NCBI RefSeq assembly: GCF_963675455.1 | Contig: NZ_OY776217.1 | Span: 372,001 to 436,000, forward strand | DNA from: Emcibacter sp. | Lineage (GTDB): Bacteria; Pseudomonadota; Alphaproteobacteria; Sphingomonadales; Emcibacteraceae | Reading direction: 5' to 3' | DNA length: 64,000 nucleotides | Shown here: piece by piece, positions 26,200 to 35,327 of the stretch | Layout: each line of letters opens with the position of its first letter | Position numbering within the stretch: position 1 is the stretch's first letter | Translations under genes and position numbers: made by a program | The notes under the pieces: generated by a model | The model's database searches: none | Told to the model about the DNA's origin: nothing | The model's input: the letters and a program-made list of their open reading frames with translations, nothing else

Positions 26200-26225
26200 A
26201 GCACAACAGTTGGAAAAGGTAGAAT

Positions 26226-27110
26226 ATGAGCTGGCTGACCAATTATGTACGCCCCAAAATCCGGGCGGTTCTGAAACAGAAGAAGGAAACTCCGGATAAT
26301 CTTTGGCACAAGTGTAAAAGCTGTGGGCAACTTCTGTATGTGAAGGATTTCCTGGCTAACCTGAGCGTTTGCCCGCATTGTGATTTCCATGACAGAATTG
26401 GCCCCACCGAACGGTTCAAGAGCCTGTTTGACAAGGGCGACTTCGCCCTGATCGATCTGCCCAGTCCCAAGGAAGACCCACTTAAATTCAGGGATCAGAA
26501 AAAATACACCGACCGCATAAAGGCGGCCCGGGCGAATTCGGAATTCAGGGATGCCATTGCCGTGGCCTATGGCCAGATGGGCAATGTCAAGGCTGTGGTT
26601 GCGGTTCAGAACTTCCTGTTCATGGGCGGTTCCATGGGCATGGCCGTTGGTGAAGGCATCATTACCGCAGCCCGGCATGCTGTCGACAAGAAAGCGCCGC
26701 TGGTGCTGTTTACCGCCGCGGGCGGGGCCCGCATGCAGGAGGGGATCCTGTCCCTGATGCAGATGCCGCGGACCACTGTTGCTGTGGAAATGGTCAAGGA
26801 CGCAGGCCTGCCCTATGTCGTGGTGCTGACCGACCCGACCACCGGTGGTGTGACCGCTTCCTACGCCATGCTGGGCGATGTACATATTGCCGAACCCAAT
26901 GCACTGATCTGTTTTGCCGGCCCCCGGGTGATCAAGGACACCATCCGCGAGGAACTGCCGGAAGGCTTCCAGCGCTCGGAATATCTGATTGAGCACGGCA
27001 TGCTGGACATGATCGTGCATCGCAAGGAAATGCGGGCCAAGCTGGTTCAGCTCCTCAGCCTTCTGATGAAACAGCCGGGGACGCTGGCGCTGACCCATGA
27101 ACCTGCCTGA
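26226..27110 (+). CDS. accD: Acetyl-CoA carboxylase, carboxyltransferase subunit beta
   Basis: 294 residues. The N-terminal zinc ribbon is C-x2-C (CKSCGQ) with CPHC about 16 residues later, followed by a crotonase-like carboxyltransferase domain with LFTAAGGARMQEGILSLMQM and DPTTGGVTASYAMLGDV. With AccA it transfers CO2 from biotin to acetyl-CoA for fatty-acid synthesis. Its last 14 bases overlap folC. Confidence 0.98.
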   Translation: MSWLTNYVRPKIRAVLKQKKETPDNLWHKCKSCGQLLYVKDFLANLSVCPHCDFHDRIGPTERFKSLFDKGDFALIDLPSPKEDPLKFRDQKKYTDRIKAARANSEFRDAIAVAYGQMGNVKAVVAVQNFLFMGGSMGMAVGEGIITAARHAVDKKAPLVLFTAAGGARMQEGILSLMQMPRTTVAVEMVKDAGLPYVVVLTDPTTGGVTASYAMLGDVHIAEPNALICFAGPRVIKDTIREELPEGFQRSEYLIEHGMLDMIVHRKEMRAKLVQLLSLLMKQPGTLALTHEPA

Positions 27111-28398
27111 CAAACACCGTCTGAGCGACCAGGTTCTGGACCGCTTGTACCGGCTGCATCCCAAGAAAATCGACCTGTCCCTTGACCGGATGGAACGTAT
27201 CCTTGCCGCCCTCGGCCATCCGGAGCGGCACTTGCCGCCGGTCATCCATGTGGCCGGCACCAACGGCAAGGGCTCGACCACAGCCTTCCTGCGCGCCATA
27301 CTGGAAGCAGCCGGACTCAGAGTTCATGTCTATACCTCGCCGCATCTGGTCAGATTCGCAGAACGGATCCGGCTTGCCGGAAAACTGATCGCCGAAGACT
27401 ATCTTCTCGAGCTTCTGGATCATTGCGAACAGGTCAATGGCGAACAACCCATCACCTATTTCGAAATGACCACGGCACTGGCCTTCAAGGCCTTTGCCGA
27501 TGTGCCGGCCGAGGTGCTGTTGCTAGAGGTCGGCCTCGGCGGGCGGTTTGACGCCACCAATATGATTGATAAGCCGCTCAGCACCGTGATCACCCCGGTC
27601 TCTCTTGATCATGAACAGTTTCTGGGCTCGGATCTGGCCGGGATCGGCCGGGAAAAGGCGGGCATTGCCAAAAAGAATGTTCCGCTGGTTGTCGCCCCCC
27701 AGCCTGATGTTGTCCGGAAGGCCATTCTGGCGACCGCGCAGGACGCGGGAGCCGTGCCGGTCATGGGTGGCGATGCCTGGAAATGCATTTTTACCGACGG
27801 CGGTTTCCTCTATGAGGATTTCCGGGGCACGCTGGACCTGCCGCAACCGGCCCTGGCCGGCCTGCACCAGCAGGAAAATGCCGCCCTGGCCATCGCCTGC
27901 CTGCGTCACCAGCGGACCTTCGAAATTACAGAAAACCATATCCGCAAAGGCCTCCAGACGGTGGAGTGGCCGGCCCGGATGCAGAATCTGTCAAAGACTT
28001 CCCTTGCCGGCATCCTGCCAGAGGGCAGTGAGCTGTGGCTCGATGGTGGTCATAACCCGGCCGCTGGAGAAATTGTCGCCAATCTGTTCCGGGAACGGAA
28101 AGACCTGCCGCTGCATCTCATCTGCGGCATGATGGCCAACAAGGACACCCGGGGCTTCCTGGCGCCGCTCTCGCCGCTGGTGACAAAACTGTACGGTATC
28201 CATGTACCGGAAGAAGACAGCCACAGCGCCGAGGCCATTGCCGATATGGCCCGGAAAGTGGGAATTGACGCCGAGGCCATGCCCGGATTTGCAGAGAGTC
28301 TGGAAAAGATCGGACAGGTACAAAACAGCCCTGTCAGGGTGCTGATCTGCGGATCACTCTATCTGGCCGGCAAGGTTCTGGCCCTCACAGAAAACTGA
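27097..28398 (+). CDS. folC: Bifunctional folylpolyglutamate / dihydrofolate synthase
   Basis: 433 residues. Mur-ligase-like: the ATP loop VIHVAGTNGKGSTTAFLRA, the folate region VYTSPHLVRFAERIRLAG, EVGLGGRFDATNMI and the C-terminal-domain motif LDGGHNPAAGEIVANL. It adds glutamate to folates and probably makes dihydrofolate. Overlaps accD by 14 bases, the usual accD-folC arrangement. Followed by an imperfect terminator shared with trxA. Confidence 0.97.
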   Translation: MNLPDKHRLSDQVLDRLYRLHPKKIDLSLDRMERILAALGHPERHLPPVIHVAGTNGKGSTTAFLRAILEAAGLRVHVYTSPHLVRFAERIRLAGKLIAEDYLLELLDHCEQVNGEQPITYFEMTTALAFKAFADVPAEVLLLEVGLGGRFDATNMIDKPLSTVITPVSLDHEQFLGSDLAGIGREKAGIAKKNVPLVVAPQPDVVRKAILATAQDAGAVPVMGGDAWKCIFTDGGFLYEDFRGTLDLPQPALAGLHQQENAALAIACLRHQRTFEITENHIRKGLQTVEWPARMQNLSKTSLAGILPEGSELWLDGGHNPAAGEIVANLFRERKDLPLHLICGMMANKDTRGFLAPLSPLVTKLYGIHVPEEDSHSAEAIADMARKVGIDAEAMPGFAESLEKIGQVQNSPVRVLICGSLYLAGKVLALTEN

Positions 28399-28406
28399 CC
28401 CAAAAT

Positions 28407-28440
28407 AGAAGAGCGCCGACCGGGAGGTCGACGCCCTTCT
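28407..28440. terminator. Probable bidirectional terminator between folC and trxA
   Basis: AGAAG (28407-28411) plus GCGCCGACC (28413-28421) pair with GGTCGACGC (28426-28434) plus CTTCT (28436-28440), with one C-A mismatch in the upper stem, an A-C mismatch between the blocks and a GGGA loop. Pyrimidine-rich sequence follows on the plus strand and TATTTT on the minus strand. Confidence 0.65.
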
Positions 28441-28467
28441 CTCTTCAAGCACCTTGGGGGAAAATGC

Positions 28468-28788
28468 TCAAAGATTCTCGTTTAACCAGGCCGTCAGGTC
28501 GGTTTTTGAGGTAGCACCGATTTTCATCGCGGCCACTTCACCGCCCTTGAACAGGAGCATGGTTGGAATACTGCGTACGCCGTAGCGGGTCGGAGCTTCA
28601 GGGTTCTCGTCGATATTTACCTTGGCGATGGTGACCTTGTCAGCCATTTCACCGGAGACATCTTCCAGAACCGGGCCGATCTGTTTACAGGGTCCGCACC
28701 ATTCCGCCCAGAAGTCTACCAGAACCGGTTTTTCCGCCTTCAGGACTTCACCTTCGAAGCCTGCATCGGTCACTGCAATTGTACTCAT
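28468..28788 (-). CDS. trxA: Thioredoxin
   Basis: 106 residues. Redox-active WAEWCGPCKQIGP with Cys31 and Cys34, the cis-Pro in YGVRSIPTMLLFKGG and a C-terminal LTAWLNENL. Cytoplasmic dithiol reductant. Downstream of addA, as in many alphaproteobacteria, with AAGGA ahead of the start. Confidence 0.98.
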   Translation of the reverse strand: MSTIAVTDAGFEGEVLKAEKPVLVDFWAEWCGPCKQIGPVLEDVSGEMADKVTIAKVNIDENPEAPTRYGVRSIPTMLLFKGGEVAAMKIGATSKTDLTAWLNENL

Positions 28789-28875
28789 CAGTCATTCCTT
28801 GATTTATGAATATTATCCTCACACCCAAATGTAAGAACAGGACGGGGCGACGTCAAGACATTCAAGAAAACGTGA

Positions 28876-31800
28876 TTAAAAATTCACCGGATCGAGCACT
28901 TCATCCGGCAGTTCCATCAGCCGCGCTACATCCGTCCACAGCAGCGCCGTGCGTATTTCGAGTCCCGGATAAATATCCCGCAGGATATGCCGGTAAGCCG
29001 CCATCTGGCGCAAGTAAAGGGCCGGCACCTTGTCAGGTGATGACGGCGGCGGCCGGTTGGTCTTGTAATCCACCACCAGGATTTCCCCGTCCGTTTTCAC
29101 CAGCCGGTCGACCTGGCCGGAGACAGGCGTCCGCCCGACCAGTCCCACAATGGGCACCTCGGCCCGGCTGTCCGGTCCGAACAGGGCTTCAAATCTTGCA
29201 TCTTCAAGGATGGAGATGACTTCCCCGGCGATCTGCTTCTGGTCCGCCCCCGACAGCCCATGCGCCGGCTGACACAGGAATTTTCCGGCCGCACCCTCGC
29301 GTATATCGGGGGGCAGACCCGGCAATATCTCCAGCAGCCGGTGAATGAGCCTGCCACGGTGGAACCGCTGTTCCTCCTTCGCCTGCCGCGCGCGCATGGT
29401 CAGCGGGCTCAGCACTGCGGGCTCTTCCTCCACCGGCCGGGAGGGGGTAAGCGGTCGCGGCGGCACCGGTTCGGCCCCGGGCAGCTTTCTTGCCCAGCCG
29501 GGGAGCGGCGGAAGCTCGCTCGCAGTCGTAATATCAGCCGCTTTCTGTTTGACCGCCTTTTCCTGGGGATTACTCAGGCGCAGCAAAGGCTGATCGTTCC
29601 AGGCCTCCTGGGTTTCCACCCCGTCCATTCCCGACAGAGCCCTTTCAATCAGGTCATACCAGCAGTTCTGGGCCCGCCCCTGCTTACCTTCCCAGCCACT
29701 GATATAAAGCCGGTCCTCTGCCCGGGTCAGGGCCACATACAGCAGACGCAGATATTCCTCGTCGCGAATTCGCCGGTTTTCATCCTGCACTTCTTTTGCC
29801 GGGCCCAGGGCATTGGCTGAACTTCCCGGCCACAACATCATTGGTGTGCCGTCATTATCGGCCCACAGGATCTTTTTATCCCGGCTTGGCGCCTGGCAGC
29901 TATCGGGCAGGAAGACGATGGGCGCCTGCAGACCCTTGGCGCCATGCACGGTCATGATCCGCACCTGATCCTGGCCCTGTTCCATGTCGCGTTTGATTTC
30001 CATTTTGCTGCGACCGACCCAGCTCAGGAAGCCCTGCAGGGAGGAGACGTTGTTCTGCTCGTAGGCCATGGCGAGGGAAAGGAATTCATCCATGGGATCG
30101 CTGGCCTCGTCACCAAGCCGGGCGAGGATTTTTTCCCGGCCCCGGAGAGGCCCGAGAAGACAGCTGTAGAATTCAAAGGGCGGAGAGAAATCGGCATAGC
30201 CGGTGAGCGTTGTGAGATAGTCTACCGCCCCGGCGAAGCGTTCATTTTCCTGCCGCCGTTTCAGCAATGCCCCCCACAGGCTTTCGCCTTTTTTGCGGCC
30301 TGCCGCCAGATCAAACAGGTCCTCTTCACTGAACCCCACCAGCGGGCTTTTCAGCACCACCGCCAGGGTCAGGTCGTCATCGGGCAGCAACACAAAATTT
30401 CCCGCCGCCATCAGGTCCTGCACTGCCAGCTGATCGGTCAATACCATCTTGTCCTGTCCAGCCACCGGGATGCCCCGGGACTTGAGCGCCCGGATCAGAT
30501 AATCATCAAACTTGCCACGCCGGCGCACCAGAATCAGAATATCCCCCGGCGTGACCGGTCGGTCGGTGGAGTCCAGCTTTTCACCATGATCAAGCCAGCC
30601 GCGAATGGTTTCGGCGATGCGTGTGGCAAGACGCATTTCCGGACTGCGCGACGGCTTCTGGATCACCGGCGGCGCCCAGTCGTCATCTTCCGGTTCTTCG
30701 GGCATCACTTCTGTCGGCCAGAGCTCGACCAGACCCGCCTCGCCGTTCCGGTTGGGCTGATGCAGGATCTCTTCATGACTGAAGGACAGGGCGAGGCGAT
30801 GTTCCGGCGCCTCGAACACCCGGTCCACTACATTGAGGACCGCCGCCGTAGAGCGGAACGACAGGTCCAGGGCCACATCATGGAAATCCAGGCTCACTTC
30901 CCCGGCCCGCTGCTCGAAATGGGCCCGGGTTTCGACAAACTGGCGCGGATCAGCCCGCTGGAAACTGTAGATGGACTGTTTCACATCGCCGACGGCAAAA
31001 ATGGTGCGGGTTACTTCGCGGGCGCTTTCACCGGCAAAGAATTCCCCGGCCAGGGTGCGGATCACCTGCCACTGTTCCGGGTTTGTGTCCTGGGCCTCGT
31101 CAATCAGGATATGGTCGATGCCGCCGTCGAGCTTGAACAGGATCCAGTCGGCCACATCCGGCTTGCCCAGCAGGCCGGTGACCGTCAGGATCAGGTCGTC
31201 ATAATCCAGCACCGCATGGCGTTTCTTGCTTTCCCGGTAGGCGCTGCTGAAGGCCTCGCCGATGGCCAGAAGCGCCCGGGTATTGTCCAGCATGGCCAGC
31301 AGGCGCAGGCGCTCGTTCACCCTGATAATCCGCTCCGCTTCCTCCTGCAGGATCTCCAGCGCCTGCGGACAGGCGTCCTGGACTTTTTTGGTAGCTGGTC
31401 TTGCCAGAGCTTCGCCTTTTTTCGTCAGAAAGGCACCGGTATAATCAGCAAATAGGGCAATCCGCTGTTCCGGCGTGGACAGCCAGGCCGCCATCACTTC
31501 CGCTTTATCTTTGTCTGTTTTAGTACCCGCCAGCAGGTGCGACAGGACAAGCCTGAGGCCCGCCCCGTCGAAATTTTCCTCGGTACAGGCAGCCCGCAGA
31601 ACATCCTCGGAGGTCTCAGTCGCGGTAAGGCCGAGAAAAGCCCTGAGTTTAAAGGTCACTTCGGCGACGGTCCTGAAGCGATCCATCAGACGTTCAAGCC
31701 GCCCGCGCTCGCTGACCAGTTCACCAATCAGTTCGGCAAAGGTCTGTTCCGCCACCCGGGCCGAAATATGAGACAGGGCATCGGTCAGGGTCCGGTTGCT

Positions 31801-32304
31801 CTGGGCGCGGGCCTCGCCAAAAATAATATCCCGGGCCCGCTGCAGATGTTCGCCGGCAGTCAGGTCGTCCATGACCTTGAAATGGGGCGCGAGGCTGGCC
31901 TCGACAGGGAAGCGGCCGAGCAGCGACTGGCAAAAGGAATGGATGGTCTGGATCTTGAGCCCGCCCGGCACCTCCAGCACCTCGGCAAAAAGCTTGCGGG
32001 CCCGCTGGCGGATCTCTTCCGACGGGGTATGATCCAGCAGGCCGGTAAGTTCTTCAGTCAGTTGTTCTTCACTGCAGACCGCCCAGACCGCCAGCCGGTC
32101 ATTGATGCGGTTGGCCATCTCCGCCGCTGCCGCCTTGGTGAAGGTCAGGCACAAAAGCCGCTCCGGCGAGGCCTGTTCCCCATCCAGCAGCAAGCGCAGC
32201 ACCCGGTTGGTCAGCACGAAGGTCTTGCCGGTACCGGCAGACGCCCCGACCCAGACCGAGGCCGCCGGATCCGACGCGCGCCGTTGTTCCGGGGTCTGAC
32301 TCAT
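28876..32304 (-). CDS. addA: Double-strand break repair helicase-nuclease AddA
   Basis: 1142 residues from ATG 32304. UvrD-type superfamily 1 helicase: Walker A WVGASAGTGKTFVLTNRVL near residues 18-36, motif II HILIDEAQDTNPEQWQVI, motif VI LYVALTRAEDRLYISG, and a C-terminal RecB-like nuclease with GQVDRLVKTDGEILVVDYKT. With AddB it processes DNA double-strand ends for RecA. The start overlaps the addB stop by four bases (ATGA). Confidence 0.97.
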   Translation of the reverse strand: MSQTPEQRRASDPAASVWVGASAGTGKTFVLTNRVLRLLLDGEQASPERLLCLTFTKAAAAEMANRINDRLAVWAVCSEEQLTEELTGLLDHTPSEEIRQRARKLFAEVLEVPGGLKIQTIHSFCQSLLGRFPVEASLAPHFKVMDDLTAGEHLQRARDIIFGEARAQSNRTLTDALSHISARVAEQTFAELIGELVSERGRLERLMDRFRTVAEVTFKLRAFLGLTATETSEDVLRAACTEENFDGAGLRLVLSHLLAGTKTDKDKAEVMAAWLSTPEQRIALFADYTGAFLTKKGEALARPATKKVQDACPQALEILQEEAERIIRVNERLRLLAMLDNTRALLAIGEAFSSAYRESKKRHAVLDYDDLILTVTGLLGKPDVADWILFKLDGGIDHILIDEAQDTNPEQWQVIRTLAGEFFAGESAREVTRTIFAVGDVKQSIYSFQRADPRQFVETRAHFEQRAGEVSLDFHDVALDLSFRSTAAVLNVVDRVFEAPEHRLALSFSHEEILHQPNRNGEAGLVELWPTEVMPEEPEDDDWAPPVIQKPSRSPEMRLATRIAETIRGWLDHGEKLDSTDRPVTPGDILILVRRRGKFDDYLIRALKSRGIPVAGQDKMVLTDQLAVQDLMAAGNFVLLPDDDLTLAVVLKSPLVGFSEEDLFDLAAGRKKGESLWGALLKRRQENERFAGAVDYLTTLTGYADFSPPFEFYSCLLGPLRGREKILARLGDEASDPMDEFLSLAMAYEQNNVSSLQGFLSWVGRSKMEIKRDMEQGQDQVRIMTVHGAKGLQAPIVFLPDSCQAPSRDKKILWADNDGTPMMLWPGSSANALGPAKEVQDENRRIRDEEYLRLLYVALTRAEDRLYISGWEGKQGRAQNCWYDLIERALSGMDGVETQEAWNDQPLLRLSNPQEKAVKQKAADITTASELPPLPGWARKLPGAEPVPPRPLTPSRPVEEEPAVLSPLTMRARQAKEEQRFHRGRLIHRLLEILPGLPPDIREGAAGKFLCQPAHGLSGADQKQIAGEVISILEDARFEALFGPDSRAEVPIVGLVGRTPVSGQVDRLVKTDGEILVVDYKTNRPPPSSPDKVPALYLRQMAAYRHILRDIYPGLEIRTALLWTDVARLMELPDEVLDPVNF

Positions 32305-35300
32305 GGCGCATCCTCCCCATCTTCCTTCACACGGCCGTGCCATTCCCTGGTGCGGGCAAGGTGGTCATATTCACCGTAACCCAGCTGGGCCGGATTGGGA
32401 TTACTGAGATAGGCACTGTCCGGCAGATCGAAATAAGTGACCAGTTTCAACAACCCCTCGCGGGATTTTTCAATCACCTCACCCACATCCATCTTGCTTG
32501 TCCGACTTGCCTGCTCATTAAAGGACGTGACCTTGGCCGGAGACTCCTCTCCGCCCCTGAGCTGCCAGTAGCTGAGGTCGGAGACGGTGCCGGACAAACC
32601 TTCAAAAGCACCATTCTGCACCATTAATCCCTCCAGCGGCAACTGAGGCGCATAACCTGCATGAAGCTGGCGTGCCGTTGCCGCCTGGCCGGTCTTGTAA
32701 TCAATAATACTGAGGGTGCTGTCCGGCCGGGCGTCGATGCGGTCCGCCTTGGCGCTGAGGGTGAAATCCCCGCCCGGCAGAGCGAAAGTCATCTCCCCCC
32801 TCCGTTCAGTGGCCAGGGTCTTGTAGCCCTCGGCCCGGCGCTGTTTTTCCGTTTCGACAAACCAGTCGGCAATCTGGCAGAAGCGCGGCCACCAGAAGGC
32901 CTGCACCGTCGGCCGGTCGATAATATGCTCGAAAGCCTGTTTGCCAAGTACCAGAAGCTCCGCCAGCGGATCCGCGGGCAGAGTATCCGGATAACGGATC
33001 ATGAAGTCCTCCAGCGCCTGGTGGATAATCACGCCCTTGTCAATGGCGCCAGGATCCGCATCCAGGTCATCCAGCGGCTCCAGCCTCAGGATTCGTTTCG
33101 CATAGAGGCTGTAGGGATCGCGCATCCAGGTCTGGATCGCCGTCACAGACAGTTTGCGTGGGCGCAAGTCCAGCGGCGGCACAGGCCGTGGCGGGTCAAT
33201 CTGTATAGTTTCTGCCGGATGATCCAGTTCATAATACCAGTTCAGCCATTTGTCGGCCTCCGCGTCCCGGAAACGGTCCGGCGGCACGATGGCGTCCAGA
33301 CGGGCAAGCCAGCGGGACTTCACCGTCGGGGTGCCGTCCACCTTTTCCGCCCGGGTCAGAATAACGTGCGGCGCCGCACAGGCCTGGACAAAGTCGTGGG
33401 CGCTGAGCCCGATTTTCTGTTCCAGCGACGGCAGACCAAAATCCTTACGCATGGGCCTGCTCATCCAGGGATCGACAGCGGCCTCCGGCGGCCAGCTTCC
33501 CTCATTCAGTCCGGCAAGGATCATCACGTCCGCATGCTGAAGCCGGGCCTCCAGCGGCCCCCAGATGTTCAATCGCGGGTGCTGGCCGTATTTGGGACGC
33601 ACGGTGACATCGCCAAGGAAGACCTCGAACAGGGCCGGATATTGCTCCGGCGACAAATCCTCCATATTTTCCGCAGCAAGCTGCAGGTCTTCCATCAATT
33701 GCGCCGCCGCCTCCCCGGCATCCCCTTTCCAGAGATTTTCGGCCCCGGACCGGGTCTCATCGGCGGCCAGATTTTCCGCCAGAGTGATGTGGGCCACCAG
33801 AATATCGTCAAAGGAAAGTTCTTTTTTCGAGAACAATTCGGCAAAAGGCTGCATCAGGACGGCGACGTCACGCCACCAGTCCCGCAGTTCCTGCAGTCTG
33901 ACACTGTCGCCTTCCGCAAGCTTTGCCCCGATGGCCCGGTCAATGCCGTCAAGACCGCCCTGCGGCCGCGGTCCCCGGAAGATGCTTTTCTCCAGCCTGC
34001 GCACCACCCGGCGAAACTGCCCCGTCTCCATGCCGGCCGACATCAGAGGATGTTTGAGCGCGGCAAGCAGGGAGACCGGCGCGAACTCCTCCGCCACCAT
34101 CCAGGCCACCAGCCGCAGATACAGACCGGGGGCCGTATTAAACAGGGGAGTACCGGCGGAATCATCGACCAGGATGCCCCAGCGCTGCATTTCATTGGCG
34201 ACACGGCGGGCCAGCTGCCGGTCGGGCGTGACAAGGGCGGCAGTCTTTTCCGGGGTTTCCAGCACCTCCCTCATGATCAGGGCGATGACGCCTGCTTCCT
34301 CCCGCGCACCGGGCAGGTCAAGGCGCGCCAGCCCCTTGGTTGCAAGGTCAAGGGGAAGGTCAAGACTGCGCCATTTGTCTGTGGTTTCGGCCGGGCGCAT
34401 CACTTCACCGAGCAGCCGCTCCCGGGGCAGTCCGGCTTCATTATTTTCCCCGGCCAGCCACAGGTCGATTTCCTGCCGGTCGACGCCGATCTTGTTGAGC
34501 AATGCTTTCATGCTGTACTGGCTGTGGGTCGGGCCTATCACGTCCCAGCTTTCCTCATCCATCATGACGTCAACGCCGGGCAGGACCACACATCCGGCCG
34601 GCAACCGGGCGATCAGTTCCAGCAGGTCTGCGGTCGCCGGAATAGAACCGGTGGAGCCGGCGGCAATGACAGGGTGAGCCGGCGGGGCTGACAACCACTG
34701 ATCCCGTAGTCCTTCCAAAAGCCTGTTGCGCCGTTCCGCCCCGTCCATATAGCCGGTGATCTTTAGAAGATTTGGCCATTCCGGGGTCAGGATCTGCAGA
34801 AAGTCGAGGGTTTCCTGCCAGTGAGTCGCGTAATCGGCAGGCACCAGATCCTTCAGGTCGTCAAAACTCAGCCGTTCCGTCTGCACCTGATCGAGGAACT
34901 GTCCCAACGCCCCGGCCAGGATCGCACACTGGGCGACCTCGGGAATATCCTTGCCCCGCTGGCGATACCAGCCACGGATGATTTTCATCAGCAGGAGTTG
35001 CCTCTGATAGCTGGATACGGCCGGTGGCAGCTCCACATCCTCAAGTCCGGCTGGAATAGCGCCGGAGGCCATGAGGAGTTCATCTTCATCCACATCACCG
35101 ATAGGCTGCATCTGCGGCAAAAGCAGGGCTTTCTCCCCGCTTAACCTGAGGAAGGCCTCCCGCAATGACCGCACCGCCCGCCGGTTGGGCAGAAGCACCA
35201 GCACATCACTGAGGCTTATCGGGTCCCGTCCATAACGATCCAAAATTCCCCGGGCCAGTGTTTCCACGAATGAACACCGTGGTGGAATGGTATAGAGTTC

Positions 35301-35327
35301 CGGAGCTTTGCCCAGTCGACGCGGCAT
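32301..35327 (-). CDS. addB: Double-strand break repair protein AddB
   Basis: 1008 residues. Alphaproteobacterial AddB: N-terminal LVLLPNRRAVRSLREAFL, an inactive helicase-like region and a C-terminal RecB-type nuclease with SAKADRIDARPDSTLSIIDY and then KTG. The partner gene addA follows with an ATGA overlap. Its own ATG shares one base with the stop of the upstream amgK-murU fusion (TGATG). Confidence 0.95.
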   Translation of the reverse strand: MPRRLGKAPELYTIPPRCSFVETLARGILDRYGRDPISLSDVLVLLPNRRAVRSLREAFLRLSGEKALLLPQMQPIGDVDEDELLMASGAIPAGLEDVELPPAVSSYQRQLLLMKIIRGWYRQRGKDIPEVAQCAILAGALGQFLDQVQTERLSFDDLKDLVPADYATHWQETLDFLQILTPEWPNLLKITGYMDGAERRNRLLEGLRDQWLSAPPAHPVIAAGSTGSIPATADLLELIARLPAGCVVLPGVDVMMDEESWDVIGPTHSQYSMKALLNKIGVDRQEIDLWLAGENNEAGLPRERLLGEVMRPAETTDKWRSLDLPLDLATKGLARLDLPGAREEAGVIALIMREVLETPEKTAALVTPDRQLARRVANEMQRWGILVDDSAGTPLFNTAPGLYLRLVAWMVAEEFAPVSLLAALKHPLMSAGMETGQFRRVVRRLEKSIFRGPRPQGGLDGIDRAIGAKLAEGDSVRLQELRDWWRDVAVLMQPFAELFSKKELSFDDILVAHITLAENLAADETRSGAENLWKGDAGEAAAQLMEDLQLAAENMEDLSPEQYPALFEVFLGDVTVRPKYGQHPRLNIWGPLEARLQHADVMILAGLNEGSWPPEAAVDPWMSRPMRKDFGLPSLEQKIGLSAHDFVQACAAPHVILTRAEKVDGTPTVKSRWLARLDAIVPPDRFRDAEADKWLNWYYELDHPAETIQIDPPRPVPPLDLRPRKLSVTAIQTWMRDPYSLYAKRILRLEPLDDLDADPGAIDKGVIIHQALEDFMIRYPDTLPADPLAELLVLGKQAFEHIIDRPTVQAFWWPRFCQIADWFVETEKQRRAEGYKTLATERRGEMTFALPGGDFTLSAKADRIDARPDSTLSIIDYKTGQAATARQLHAGYAPQLPLEGLMVQNGAFEGLSGTVSDLSYWQLRGGEESPAKVTSFNEQASRTSKMDVGEVIEKSREGLLKLVTYFDLPDSAYLSNPNPAQLGYGEYDHLARTREWHGRVKEDGEDAP

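Noticed and set aside
29944..31455. 503-codon plus-strand frame inside addA
   Set aside because: Antisense to conserved helicase motifs of AddA, His/Gln/Arg-rich and without any domain.
32661..34691. 676-codon plus-strand frame inside addB
   Set aside because: Shadow of a real gene; composition typical of an antisense frame and no recognisable motif.
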